Source: Siderastrea siderea (Eukaryota > Cnidaria > Anthozoa > Scleractinia > Rhizangiidae). Taken from it: DNA of 64,000 bases. The stretch lies in contig OZ034979.1 in the NCBI GenBank assembly GCA_964030785.1, forward strand, positions 37,064,484 through 37,128,483, given 5' to 3'. The translations under genes and the position numbers were made by a program. This document shows positions 10,780-21,212 of the stretch, piece after piece (the first letter of the stretch is position 1; every line of letters starts with the position of its first letter). Under the pieces are notes generated by a model. It did not search any database. It worked only from the letters and a program-made list of their open reading frames with translations, and was not told where the DNA came from.

Positions 10780-12390
10780 ATTGGGTGAAATTGTCGGCCA
10801 GTAACTGCTACCTTCTTCTTTTTCACACCAAATGTTACTTGTTGTTGCTGTTTTAGTAAGTTTTTAATTTGTATTCAGACATTTATTGAAGACGTAATTA
10901 ATTGACGAAGACGTGATTAATTGCCGCACGGCAATTTAATCAAGATTTGATTGGGCCGCATTCTTCGGAGAGCGAGATTGTTTCCCGGACGCTCTACAAT
11001 ACTTGGGCTCTTGAGCTGGGAAAGCTCGTGTTCTGTAGATAATTGTGAGGTCTCTTTTTAGTTTTAAATACACAAATATAACTCAAGAAAAACCGGCTGG
11101 ATAGAGAATCCATTGTCACAACAAAATGATTCAATTATCTTCAAGCAAACAAGCTCCAGTTAGACCGGAATCAGTTTTCAAGAATTGAATGAGCCCTCAA
11201 ATTTTGGTAGTGGCTATTGCTAGGCAACATGACAACCCTCGTTGCCCTCATAAGTTATCTTTTTGTCAGAGAACGAAGTAATAATATATATTGCGGCTCT
11301 TCGTAAGCTTCGGTTGAAAAAATGGATCCAAAAAACTCCCATTTCTCCTACAGTTTTACCTGTCCAGCCCCCGCGTCGAGCCCATGACGACTGGAGGTAA
11401 AGTTTAACCGTTACTTTTGTACTGTCACCCTTGCATCCTTTTTGCAGTCCTGAATGCTACGTTATTCAATGTTTCACACAGTTGTAATTTTTACTGATTA
11501 CTATTATTAATACCGATTACTGAATGTTTACTGGATCCTTTAAGCCCGCTATGCATTTGCAAAGCTGTTTTTAATTAATATTAATTTGATATAAAGTTTA
11601 CGATCCATCAATAGTGTCACAAAATTCGCGCAGATCGAACTCCATCTAACAGCATGAATTCGTTCATTCCGGTTCGCGCATTTACGAGGTAAAAACGTGG
11701 TTTCTTTTAACACAGTAATGACAGTATGGCAGAATCATAAAAGAGACTTTCACGAATTGTTATATAATGGCTGTGAAATATGCATATTGACTTGGTAATG
11801 TCGGGCAGACATAAACGTTCATTGGATTAATTTATTGTAAACTATCACATTCTCCTTCGCTGTTCTTTACGAATTTTCTTACTCTTTTCAAAGACAGTGT
11901 GAAATAATACAAGGCACATTTTGTCGCGAAAAACCGACATTTACAAGACGAAAAAGGTAAATAACATTAACCCTATTTAACCTGGGGGAGCACAAAGTCC
12001 CCCCGAGGACTTCGACTTTTTTAATAGTAAGGCAAGCAAAGCCACCGAACTTTGTGAGTTGTCCTAAAATAAATGTGGAAACAATTAAAAGGGGACACCT
12101 ACAAAAAGATTTGCGTGAGGCTAAGTTTACACGAGACCCGTATGAAAAACATGTTATCACGTGAGATCTAAGTCAACCCTGCTTCATTCAATATGAGTTC
12201 ATAGCCAGTGTGTACACCTAAGGTCTGTTGGGAGTCTCTTGGGAAAAGTCATACTGCAGTGAAGTACTGGTAACCAACAAGGAAGGTCGTGAGGGAGCAT
12301 GGGTAAATTCTCCCGTCTATCTTTGGCCCCAGAGCCGCTCTTGTAGTCTCATGCTCGACTCATTGTTAGCACTCAATCTTGTTTACTTAT
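10780..12390. other. Spacer between the two GalNAc-transferase genes
   Basis: The right-hand flank of copy A (10780 to about 11245) is duplicated upstream of copy B (16106 to about 16480): both hold CATTCTTCGGAGAGCGAGAT and GCTATTGCTAGGCAACA. It must contain the 5' UTR and proximal promoter of copy A. I see no clear TATA box. From 11250 to 12390 I see no gene; the 12250-12290 block recurs at 4256-4300. Confidence 0.5.
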
Positions 12391-15300
12391 TCACCACAAT
12401 CCCTTCTTTGAATGATGATAGTGATATATATGCGTTGTGCGTATACGCTCAAACTCCATACCCTGATTGAACAACTGATCCACAAGTTCCCAGTCCTCGC
12501 CGCCCCACGTTTTCTTATCCATGGGAAATCCCCCTGCCCTGTCCCAATCAGATTTGTACATTCCTATTATCCCGTAACCGTACACTTGCCAAAAACCTGC
12601 CAAATTTGCGGGGTCCGCACCGCATTTCAGGTCAGCGATGATTGGCGTGTAGACCATGCGGCCTTCAATACAATGCTGCAATGAAATGGAACAAAGGTCA
12701 CATTGTCATCTTAATTTAAGTGAGTCATTCTCTGAGGCGCTATGTTTAAGTTACGCTGTTCTGTTCTTGCTATGAGTTTCGCTGTTTCAAGGGGCTAAGG
12801 CGTATTATCTTAAAAGATAAAATTCTATTAGAGAACGATTTTCAAGCGAGAAAACCCTTGTTAATGTTAGATACAAAAATTTTATCCATCTGCAATGTTC
12901 ATGTTAGTTAACTAATATATGGGGATCTTCTTAGAAAAGCCCGGTAGATCTTGCCAAGATCTCTTACCGTTATATGTTATCTAGCCGCTAAACATGCATT
13001 TGTGTGAATTTAAATTAAACGAAGTATAGGAGGCAAAAAATTCTAAATGCAGGTATAAATTCTCGACTGTTAGAGCGGTTTTCAAATGAGTGTCGTAAAA
13101 CCAAAATCAGAGCAATTACTCTGACCAATCACAACAGGAACAAAACACAAAATGAACCAATCAGAAATCAAATCAAATACAAGCAATTGGCGCTAAGCGC
13201 GGGAAAACGCGTGCGAGCAAGTCACGATTGGTTTTGGTTTTACGCCTGATTGGTTGAGAAAGTGGCGCGAATTTTTTTAACCAATCAGAGAGCCTAATAA
13301 TGCAAAACCAAAGCAAACACAGCATTACTTTCGACACTCAATTGAAAACTGCTCTAAATCTGGGTAAGAATTTTATCAATTTGCCCCTTGTTGGGGTGAA
13401 GAATTTCCTCCGCTTTGTCATTTATTAGTTGACTGTTAATATTGAGGCCATTTTATTTTAGAAGGTACAAACCCGATGAGACTCCCTTGCCAGGCGGTTG
13501 GAAAAATTTTGTTGAAAGTGTGCTTGAGGAGATGACATGGATATTTAAAATCGGACCTTTTTTTCCTGTTTGAAAGCCTATTACCGTCAGGGGTGGCTAA
13601 ATTTTCAGTTAGTCAGGGGAGGGGGGAGGGATAGGCCGATGCGTACTCCCTTATGTAAGCTTTGAGGTACTGGACGACACCACGCCCAATAGGGTACAAC
13701 CTCTGTCATTTCCGACGGGCATGACAGGTAACGGGAGGGGTGGGTGGGGGGGGGGGGTACTTTTATGGTATGTAGCAAATCGCAAGTACACTTACTTTTC
13801 TAATGTTATTGATAAGAGGACTTGCGATATGTAGATGAAGGTCTACCATAAATATGATAGTTTGAGGGTCTGACACCAGATTTATAGCCTCGGTAAATGA
13901 CTGCGTCCGCGAGTATGCACCGCTTTGTCTTATCAACATGTAATTTATCAAGGAACTTTGCTTTAAAACTTCTTCCAAGTTAATGTCAGAGCTGTTGTAA
14001 TCATATATTATTACATGAAGGTTGGTGTCGTTGGTTTCCGTGAAGATCCTTTCTACGCTTTTTATAAAGTGGTGAAGCCATCTGCCAAGGTTTTTAGCTG
14101 TAACTACAAGGTAAACGGGGACAGTTGCGTTCCACTGAAAGTTCTTTGGATAACAAAGTTTCTTTGTACCGATTGGCATGAACACGTATTCAGATAACAG
14201 GACGGATTCGTTGTTTGATAAATCCCTTATTTCCGCTTCAATGAGGTACCTAGTTCCTCTCTCCTCGTCTGCCTTTCGTTCAACACTTCTTACTTCCTTT
14301 AGTTCAAATTTACTATAAAAGAAAGTAAGGAAAATAACTGATTAAGGAATTAACCCATCAGGTGTTGTGCTCGACACTCCTCAACAGCCTGTCGCCGTGG
14401 TCTTACATATCTTACAGTTTTAAATTATTCTTAAGTGGTGTAGTAAATTTGTTTAACAGAGCAGTATAATCTGTCATTATAAGTGCTATTTTGTGACATA
14501 AAAGTGCCATTTTACCGCCATATGCAGTGTTTTGTGGGGGTATACTGAAGTTTACCTCAGTTCTTTCACGAGCATAATTGTTGAAATGTCTGTCAAACCC
14601 TGGTGTTAGACAAGTTGTTAATGTTGCAGCACTGCTGATACGCTTGCTTGCAATGTATTCTCAATTCAATTTGTTCCAGTTGGTTCTAGTTCTCAGTTAC
14701 CCAGGGTGGGAAGAGGGATGGGATAAGACATTTTTCCCAGCATGATTTAGGGGATATTTCTGTCTCAGTAGTACCCCGGGGTTCTGGGGTTTTTGGCACG
14801 AGATGACAGAGAGCGTAAGGCACGATGATCCCTTGCACTTCCCATCTGAGAAACTGGTGCAGAGGAATAATAAATGCGCTTGAGTACGACAAAGACCATA
14901 TTCCTCTTTCAGTGGTGATGCATAAGTATGACTTTGTGTCAACCCCATTCGCCGCTAGCTGGTTTCGCCATATTTTGATCGACATCGTTCGCTCCAGTAT
15001 CTTTGAAGTTAAGTTAATTAAGTAAGTCTACAGTCTAAGGTATAGGTAATACCTACCCTGGATTGGCTTTATTGAGCGAGTCCATAAAAATATCAACAAT
15101 TTGCAACGCTTCATCTTTGTCCAGAGGAAAGATCCAGTGTTTCTGATCTTGAAGATTTGGATGTTCAGGAAAAGGAAAAATAAATGTGTGAACAACATGG
15201 TAGGTTACAGCCTCCCATCTCCCAACTTTGCGATTAACCGTGTAGCTTGGTTTATACTCACAATATGGCAATACATCTTTCACGTCGTCGTGCGGTAAAT

Positions 15301-16105
15301 ACCTTAGCTCTCTCTTATTTTCGAAATACATCTTCTGATGCCTTCTTGAAGCGCAAGCCGGTGAATCAGGTAGCGCTTCATTGTACATTTTTAAATATCC
15401 TAAGCCACTGTCATTGTGGTAATGAGATAGAAAGCTTCCGTTTATGACTTTAAAAGTAGAACTTGTTGGCGTTTTCCACAGAACTTGAAGTTTATTTTCC
15501 TGACGACAGGTCGCCACGACTTCAATATAATACTTCATTCCGGCTCTTAAATCAATAGCACGAGATAATCTAGAGTGTTTCTTCTCTCGCGGTAAGTATT
15601 CATCACTGTATACCATTCTTGCGCTTGTCCAAGACTCATTTTCGCTGAGCCAGATTTCAGCGGAACAACCTTTAACCATGAAAGGATACAATCCAGATTT
15701 GCACGGGGTGATATACCCGAAAAGCCTGAGTCCTTCTACATTAACTTCCTCGTCATTCGGGTCAATTATTGTCGTGTCGGCGAAAATTTTGTTATCCGGC
15801 GCTTTTGGAAACATGGGAAAATTACACAAAGTGTTTAAATCTTCCGCGCATGTATCAACCCAAAGATGCAAGTTCAAATTTCCAGTGATCTTGTCCGCTG
15901 CCGTTTCATCAGGCCAGTCCGTCGAATTTCGAGTTTTAAACCGAGAAAGGTTTCGTCTCGGCATGAATTTTACGCGAGCACGATTGATGAATTTAATATA
16001 TAAGATGATTTGTGAAAGTACGAGAAGTAGCACTCCGATCTTTACAGCTTGCTTTTGTTTCCAGAAAAATGAAAGCACCGACGATGCGAAGACAAACGCT
16101 CTCAT
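12391..16105 (-). CDS. PA14-domain beta-1,4-N-acetylgalactosaminyltransferase, copy B
   Basis: Exons 16105-15057, 14312-13796 and 12675-12391 join in frame to 616 aa. Exons 2 and 3 have the same lengths (517 and 285 nt) and phases as copy A. The N-terminus has a membrane segment (about residues 20-38) followed by a short insert (RARVKFMPRRNLSR) that copy A lacks. A PA14-like domain and a CHGN-type catalytic part follow. The DLHLH motif (507-511) and YKSDWDRAGGF are present, and WGGEDWE (579-585) is intact, matching the family consensus. By homology the enzyme transfers GalNAc from UDP-GalNAc to GlcNAc in the Golgi. Introns and 5' flank are alignable to copy A, so the pair arose by one tandem segmental duplication. 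Copy B looks like the functionally conserved member. Confidence 0.87.
13071..13356. mobile_element. 286-bp inverted-repeat element in intron 2 of copy B
   Basis: The ends are TTAGAGCGGTTTTCAAATGA and the inverse TTGAAAACTGCTCTAA, each followed inward by GTGTCG/CGACAC. The interior holds several ACCAATCA/TGATTGGT blocks. No matching block exists in intron 2 of copy A. A diverged relative of its right end is at 17150-17225, and fragments appear near 23960-24000 and 24200-24240. Confidence 0.7.
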
Positions 16106-17690
16106 ATTGAGTAAAATCGTGGGCCAGTAACTACTATCTACTTCTTTTCCGTATCATATGTTAAATTTTTGTGTTCAAGACGTTTGACACGCCACTCACG
16201 ATGCAATTGACACACACGTCAATTTTGCCAAATTTCCTGTTGGGCTACATTCTTCGGAGAGCGAGATCGTTTCTAGGACACTTTTCGCGCGCGGAAAACG
16301 ATACATTTTTAAATACGATTCTACGTTCTCCGTTAGCTTGAAATAAGCAAATCTAACTCGAGAAAGACTCTGCCGGTTGGAGAAGAATCAATTGCCATAA
16401 TAGTGAAGTTATCTTCAGAGAAGCAAGCATTGAATGATCCCGTGAATTTTGATAGAAGCTATTGCTAGGCAACACGACAACGCTTGATGTACCCTGTGAT
16501 GACTGCTAAGTGTAACTTTTTCAACTGTACTGTCTAATATTTTAAATCTTTCCTGCACTCCAAAGGACATATATAATTTTCATAATATATTGTAATTTGG
16601 TATAATTTTTCAAACAATTTAACTAAACTATATGAAGATGGCATAAGTTATGCCGAAACATGTCTTTAGAAAGTTGTCTCGTGCGTTTTAAATTTGTATG
16701 TGTAAGTAGATACAACACTTTAAGTCAATCTGTTTTTGCGACAATTCTGTAAGACTTAATTAAAAAAGTAATAACACACACAATGTAACCTACCGCTTGC
16801 CAACAGAGGCAACCTCGTCGGCAGGCACTTGCTGGGATTCAAAATAGCGCAGAAGGCCCTGGGGACGAGGTTGTTTTCATGTGGGGTCTAACTAACACAA
16901 TCACTTTGGCCAGTCACGTCGCAATAAGCCAACCAGACCTCAAGTGAATCAGGAAAACGCGTGCGAGTGAATAACGCTGCTGAAGCCTGAGTGGTAGCAA
17001 CTTAAACTGGAGGAAAACGGGGATTCGCCAGGGCGAGATATCTTTTCTCTTTTCGTTCCGGGCTCGCGTCTCGCGTGCTAATTTCCTTCTCCGGCGTCGC
17101 TTTTAGCGCCTGCCACGCAGGCTACACCATGTGTTTTAGTACTTCTTCAGTTAACCAGCGACAACGCAGTAGTGCAAAACCAAAGAAAACACGAACGCCA
17201 CTCAGTTGAAAGCCGATTGATCAATTCCTTTTAACTTGAAAAAATTTTCCCGTACCCGACTCCAGCCTTACCGCAATTGAAATACACTGGCGCATACAAT
17301 TTTAAAACTAGCCCGTCAAACATAGGGCACAAAAATTTTGGCGAGGTGCTCGTTCTTATCACAAAGGTAACATTTAAAGTGCTTCTATAACAAATTTAAT
17401 TGCCACTGGGCAAGTTATAAGGAGTTCGATATCTCGGAATTTTAATTTTACTGGTAATTTTTAAGTTGCATGTGTGAAATTTAGGTTTTTGTCCCCTCCT
17501 CTTGAAAACAGGCCCCCTGAAAACCGCGAAGGTGGCCTACTAGCCTCTCAGAAGCGAATTCCAGCAGACTAAATGATGCCCGTTGTAGTATGATCGAGAT
17601 CCAACCTTCTGTCTTTGAAGATGATATACATCCTGACTTTCATTCCCAAAAATGGTCACAAATTTGGCTTTGAACGATATTGCAAAACAA
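16106..17690. other. 5' flank of copy B and gene-free DNA
   Basis: 16106-16480 is the duplicated 5' flank of GalNAc-transferase copy B. A hammerhead-like motif lies at 16632-16664 (TGAAGA, a perfect TGGCATAA/TTATGCC-type hairpin, then GAAACATGTC). 16890-17225 resembles a decayed copy of the 13071-13356 element. No coding exon seen. Confidence 0.4.
16632..16664 (+). ncRNA. Hammerhead-like motif
   Basis: TGAAGA is followed by an 8-bp hairpin (GGCATAA..TTATGCC) and GAAACATGTC, the order of a hammerhead core (CUGANGA, stem II, GAAA). The base before UGA is A rather than the consensus C3, so activity is doubtful. No partner for stem III was identified. Confidence 0.3.
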
Positions 17691-17880
17691 ACAACACCAA
17701 ATGAAAGTACAGCTGGAGAGTTTCAAGTCCACCAGACTCTCAAAAGTTAAAACCAACTTGCACAGCATAATAAAGTTAACAGCACCATCAGGAACGTACT
17801 GCTCAGGAGCTTTCATTTGGACGACCAACCACACTTAAGTATTTCTTCAGCGGGACTCAAACGTTAGAACTACCGTGTAG
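17690..17880 (-). repeat. Diverged copy of the ~115-bp dispersed repeat
   Basis: It contains CAGCATAATAAAGTTAACAG, TACTGCTCAGGAGCTTTCATT and CCAGACTCTCAAAAGTTA, the blocks that define the array at 61085-61680, in the same order and orientation. A second diverged copy lies at 19360-19560. Confidence 0.55.
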
Positions 17881-18409
17881 CGTGAAATTTCCGGGGAGTT
17901 TAATTTCGCAGATTGCCGATTTTTGTATTTCGTGCAAACAAATTTACGCGAATTTGGATTTCAGACAACCACAGGGAACAAATTTTCGCGGACTTCTTGC
18001 AAGTTTCTCTGTGGTATTTGATGTACGAAACAAGAGATGTCATATTCTCTTGTTTGTTCTACCTATAGCTCAAAGCTACCAAAATGTGATTTTGGAAGGT
18101 GTGATCTGGGATAGGAGAAACACTTAGTCAACTCTTTTTTGCCCTTTGGCAGGAGTTGGTCTCGTTTATGGTTAATATCAAATTTACTCAGAGAGTGCAG
18201 AGATTATTCATTATGTGGCGCGGATTGTAAAGAGGAAGGCCCTATAAATATAAATTCTTTTCTCAATGAACTCAACAGAATTTCAGTAACCTGAATACAT
18301 GGAATTTTCGCGGGAGTTTATTTGCGCGGTATCAAATTTTCGCCAATCGATGGAAAATCGGCGAAATTCGCGAAAACTAGATCCCGCGAAAATTTCATGC
18401 CAGACGGTT

Positions 18410-19080
18410 AGGGTTGTCCACATTATGCTCAATGTTTCACACTGTTATGATAATTGTTTATGCTCAACAAATGTCATTATTATGCTCAAATAGCATCACT
18501 ATTATGCTCCATCATAATTAACGTAAAAATAAATAAAAGACCACAGAAGACAGGTTTATGTTGATTACAAGTGAAATGGAAACAGTCCGAGGAGGCAGCT
18601 GACCATGTTGTACGACTGGAACTGCTGGAAGCCGCGTGTTTTCTTATTTGTAACCAGGCCTGGGGCCCGTTTCTCGAAAGTCCCGATAACTTTTCGGGCC
18701 CGGAAAGCTATTTTATGTCCGCGATGTTTACATTAAAGTCTCAGATTTTGTTGGTTTTAAAAGCTAAGCAATAAAATTCTAAGTTGATAAAACAAGTCGG
18801 GCTGATATGCGGGCCAAAAACTACGCCAACGTACTGTAGATTTTGACCTTAAAATATAGCTCCGGGTCCGAAAAGTTACCGGGACTTTCGAGAAACGGGC
18901 CCCTGGTCTTAAAATGTGGTACCTGGGCTGGTGTCTTGTGTGAGAATCCCATGGTTTTGGCAAAGTTTTTATAAAGCACAAACAGTCCAAGAAACGTTGC
19001 ACTATTATTCCAGCATAATGCTCGATTCTTTTGCCTCACTATTATGCTCAAAATTATGCCGGCAAAATGTGGACAACCCT
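18410..19080. mobile_element. Inverted-repeat element with ATTATGCTC subrepeats, itself hosting a second element
   Basis: The left end AGGGTTGTCCACATTATGC (18410-18428) is mirrored by AAAATGTGGACAACCCT at 19064-19080. Near both ends the motif ATTATGCTC is reiterated. The 18659-18904 palindromic element is inserted within. The short ORFs in this interval follow the repeats and have no family resemblance. Confidence 0.65.
18659..18904. mobile_element. Palindromic element with ends GGGGCCCGTTTCTCGAAAGT
   Basis: The arms at 18660-18712 and 18853-18904 are inverted: GGGCCCGTTTCTCGAAAGTC, then CCGATAACTTTTCGG, then a TATTTT/AAAATA block. The arms are about 50 bp with few mismatches, so transcripts crossing it would fold strongly. 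It lies inside the element at 18410-19080 and is therefore the younger insertion. Confidence 0.7.
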
Positions 19081-19089
19081 ACACACGGT

Positions 19090-19350
19090 TAGGCTTGGAT
19101 AAATTCTGCTCGTAAAATGGCTTATTCTGCCTGCCGGCAGTGCTCGTAAAAATCGTTTATTTTGCTCGAAGTTCTGCTCGGACACCCTTACTTTGCTTGG
19201 TAACCGAAAAATTTTCGTCCCTTATGTATTTTCGCAAATATGGAAAGGAGCCTGGGCCTAACCCCTAAATACTAATTCTGCCGGCAGAATGCTCGCGTCA
19301 AAAATCGCTTATTCTGCTCGAAATTCTGCCGGCAGAATTTATCCATGTCT
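19090..19350. mobile_element. Inverted-repeat element flanked by a 9-bp direct repeat
   Basis: The ends TTGGATAAATTCTG and CAGAATTTATCCATG are inverted. The flanks ACACACGGT at 19081-19089 and 19351-19359 are identical and directly repeated, a plausible target-site duplication of the 8-9 bp size seen with hAT- or Mutator-type transposases. The interior repeats TTCTGCTCG and GCCGGCAGAAT. Confidence 0.65.
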
Positions 19351-19359
19351 ACACACGGT

Positions 19360-19560
19360 ACCTTGTACAGCATGATAAATAGCGCCATACGAAAGTACAG
19401 TTCAGCATAACAGTAGCATAAGAAAGCACTGCTCAATAGCTTTCATTTGAATGGTCACACTTCAGAATTTCTCTAGACTAAAAACGTTTAACCAATTTGT
19501 TCAGCACAATAAACAGCATCACAAGAGAGTACTGCTCTAGTGAGAGTTTATTCCAAGACT
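19360..19560 (-). repeat. Diverged copies of the ~115-bp dispersed repeat
   Basis: CCTTGTACAGCATGATAAAT, CACTGCTCAATAGCTTTCATT and TGAATGGTCACACTTCAG match the consensus of the 61085-61680 array. A second partial unit starts at about 19498 (GTTCAGCACAATAAACAGCA). Confidence 0.6.
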
Positions 19561-20103
19561 ATAACTTCTGAAGCACCCGAGACGACAGTTTTGGTTGCAG
19601 CAGTAAAATGTATTGTAATCTGCTGAAGCACTTATTTTAACCCTCTTTCCTCCAAATTAACAACCCTACGTAATTTAACAAACTACAACGCAAAACGGTA
19701 TCAAATATTGAAGTTTAATCCATAATTTTTGATATTTTTACATGGATGGCAGCGCAAATAAGACGTCCTATAAATTATACATACAGCTTGTTTCACACAA
19801 AATATACATATTGACTCTTCAGAGCCTCACCTTTTATAAGCACTGGAAGTGACAAAAGCAAGACAATGCTTTCATATCAACAAGTATCTATAGTCAATAC
19901 TCGATGAACTTTGGGGACAATACGTATTTTTACACCTGGCATTTCAATAGCGCTTGGAGCGGCGTGACAGAGACAAATTTTAGGGCCTGTGTAACCTACC
20001 GGGTATTTTCGCTGCGATGTCAAACGGTTTGATTGCAATTTTGTTACCATAAAATCAGTGCTTGCACTGTCCGCATAAAGGTTATCTTGAAGTCCCCCCC
20101 AAT

Positions 20104-20440
20104 GCGTGTATATTAGGGTCATTCATTTTTTCCTCAAAACTGAAAAATGAAAAACGAATTTCGTATAATTCAATTTTTAATTTTTTCTCAGGCTCGAAAA
20201 ATGAAAAATGAATTTAGTGTTTGGTTAATTTATTTTTTAACCTCTTCAAAAAATGAAAAATGAATTGAGTTTTTGCTTAATTTTTCATCTTTTGTGAAAA
20301 AATGGAAAATGAAAAATAGACAAATTCATTTCTCATTTTTCGACTTTCAGAAAAAAATGAAAATTAAAAAATGAATTACACGAAATTCGTTTTTCATTTT
20401 CTTGACAGATTAAAAAACTGAATGACCCTAATATACGCGC
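20104..20440. mobile_element. 337-bp palindromic AT-rich element
   Basis: The ends GCGTGTATATTAGGGTCATT and the inverse AATGACCCTAATATACGCGC are near-perfect inverted repeats. The interior is dominated by repeated AAAAATGAAAAA / TTTTTCATTTTT blocks, making most of the element a long imperfect hairpin. Noncoding. Confidence 0.7.
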
Positions 20441-20805
20441 ATCACTCCCCAAGAAGAAATGGCGTGTTTTTTGCTCGCATGAACTCTGCTCTAAGCCCAA
20501 AAGAAATCACAATCAAATCGCTGTAAAATCTAAGGGTGGGTCGATACCAGTTTCTTTAACGATATATACCGGTATTTGGCATTTCTTTTCGATATACGTT
20601 ATCACACGAGGACGTCACAATCAAGCGTTATATTATGATGTCATCATTAAAGGTTTGCGTCCGGGCCTGAAGGAGTCAAAAACGCCCGAGGTGCTGGGCA
20701 AATAGCAAAACTCGATTGCAAATCAACGGCGCATGACCAAACAGATGATTAAAAAACCAAAAAAAGAAAAAAAACAGTATTTTGTGGAACGATGGCAGAA
20801 GTGTC

Positions 20806-21000
20806 AGTATCGAACGGCATCGAAATTTTCGATACTTCACACGACTATCGAAGTGTTTTACATCGACAACATCGAGCATTTGGTATCGCTATCAACGCAA
20901 GTGTTAGTATCGAACGGCATCAACGTTATCGATACTTCACGCGACTATCGATATGTTTTACATCGATAACATCGAGCATTTGGTATCGCTTTCAACTCAC
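20806..21000 (+). repeat. Two-copy direct repeat, ~102-bp unit
   Basis: GTATCGAACGGCATC, CGATACTTCAC, CGACTATCGA, GTTTTACATCGA and ACATCGAGCATTTGGTATCG occur in the same order at about 20807 and about 20909. The upstream text at 20541-20600 has related TCGATAC/GATATA blocks in inverse orientation. Short ORFs here read through the repeat and are not taken as genes. Confidence 0.6.
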
Positions 21001-21212
21001 TCTTAGTTGAATCGTAGCAAAAATCACCAGTGGACTACAGAGCCAATTTCAAATCGCACACAAAACCGTCCTGGGCCAGGAGCCAGTCTTCTCTAGGACC
21101 CTGATGGGACGCCATTTGAAATCGGAAAGACAACGAGGCGACAAATTACACACCCGTCGCAATAATTGTGACGTGTTTGCTGAAAACACATTGTAATTAT
21201 CACCAAATTATT

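Noticed and set aside
15678..16130. 150-codon plus-strand ORF
   Set aside because: Antisense to exon 1 of GalNAc-transferase copy B, whose frame and splice site are well supported.
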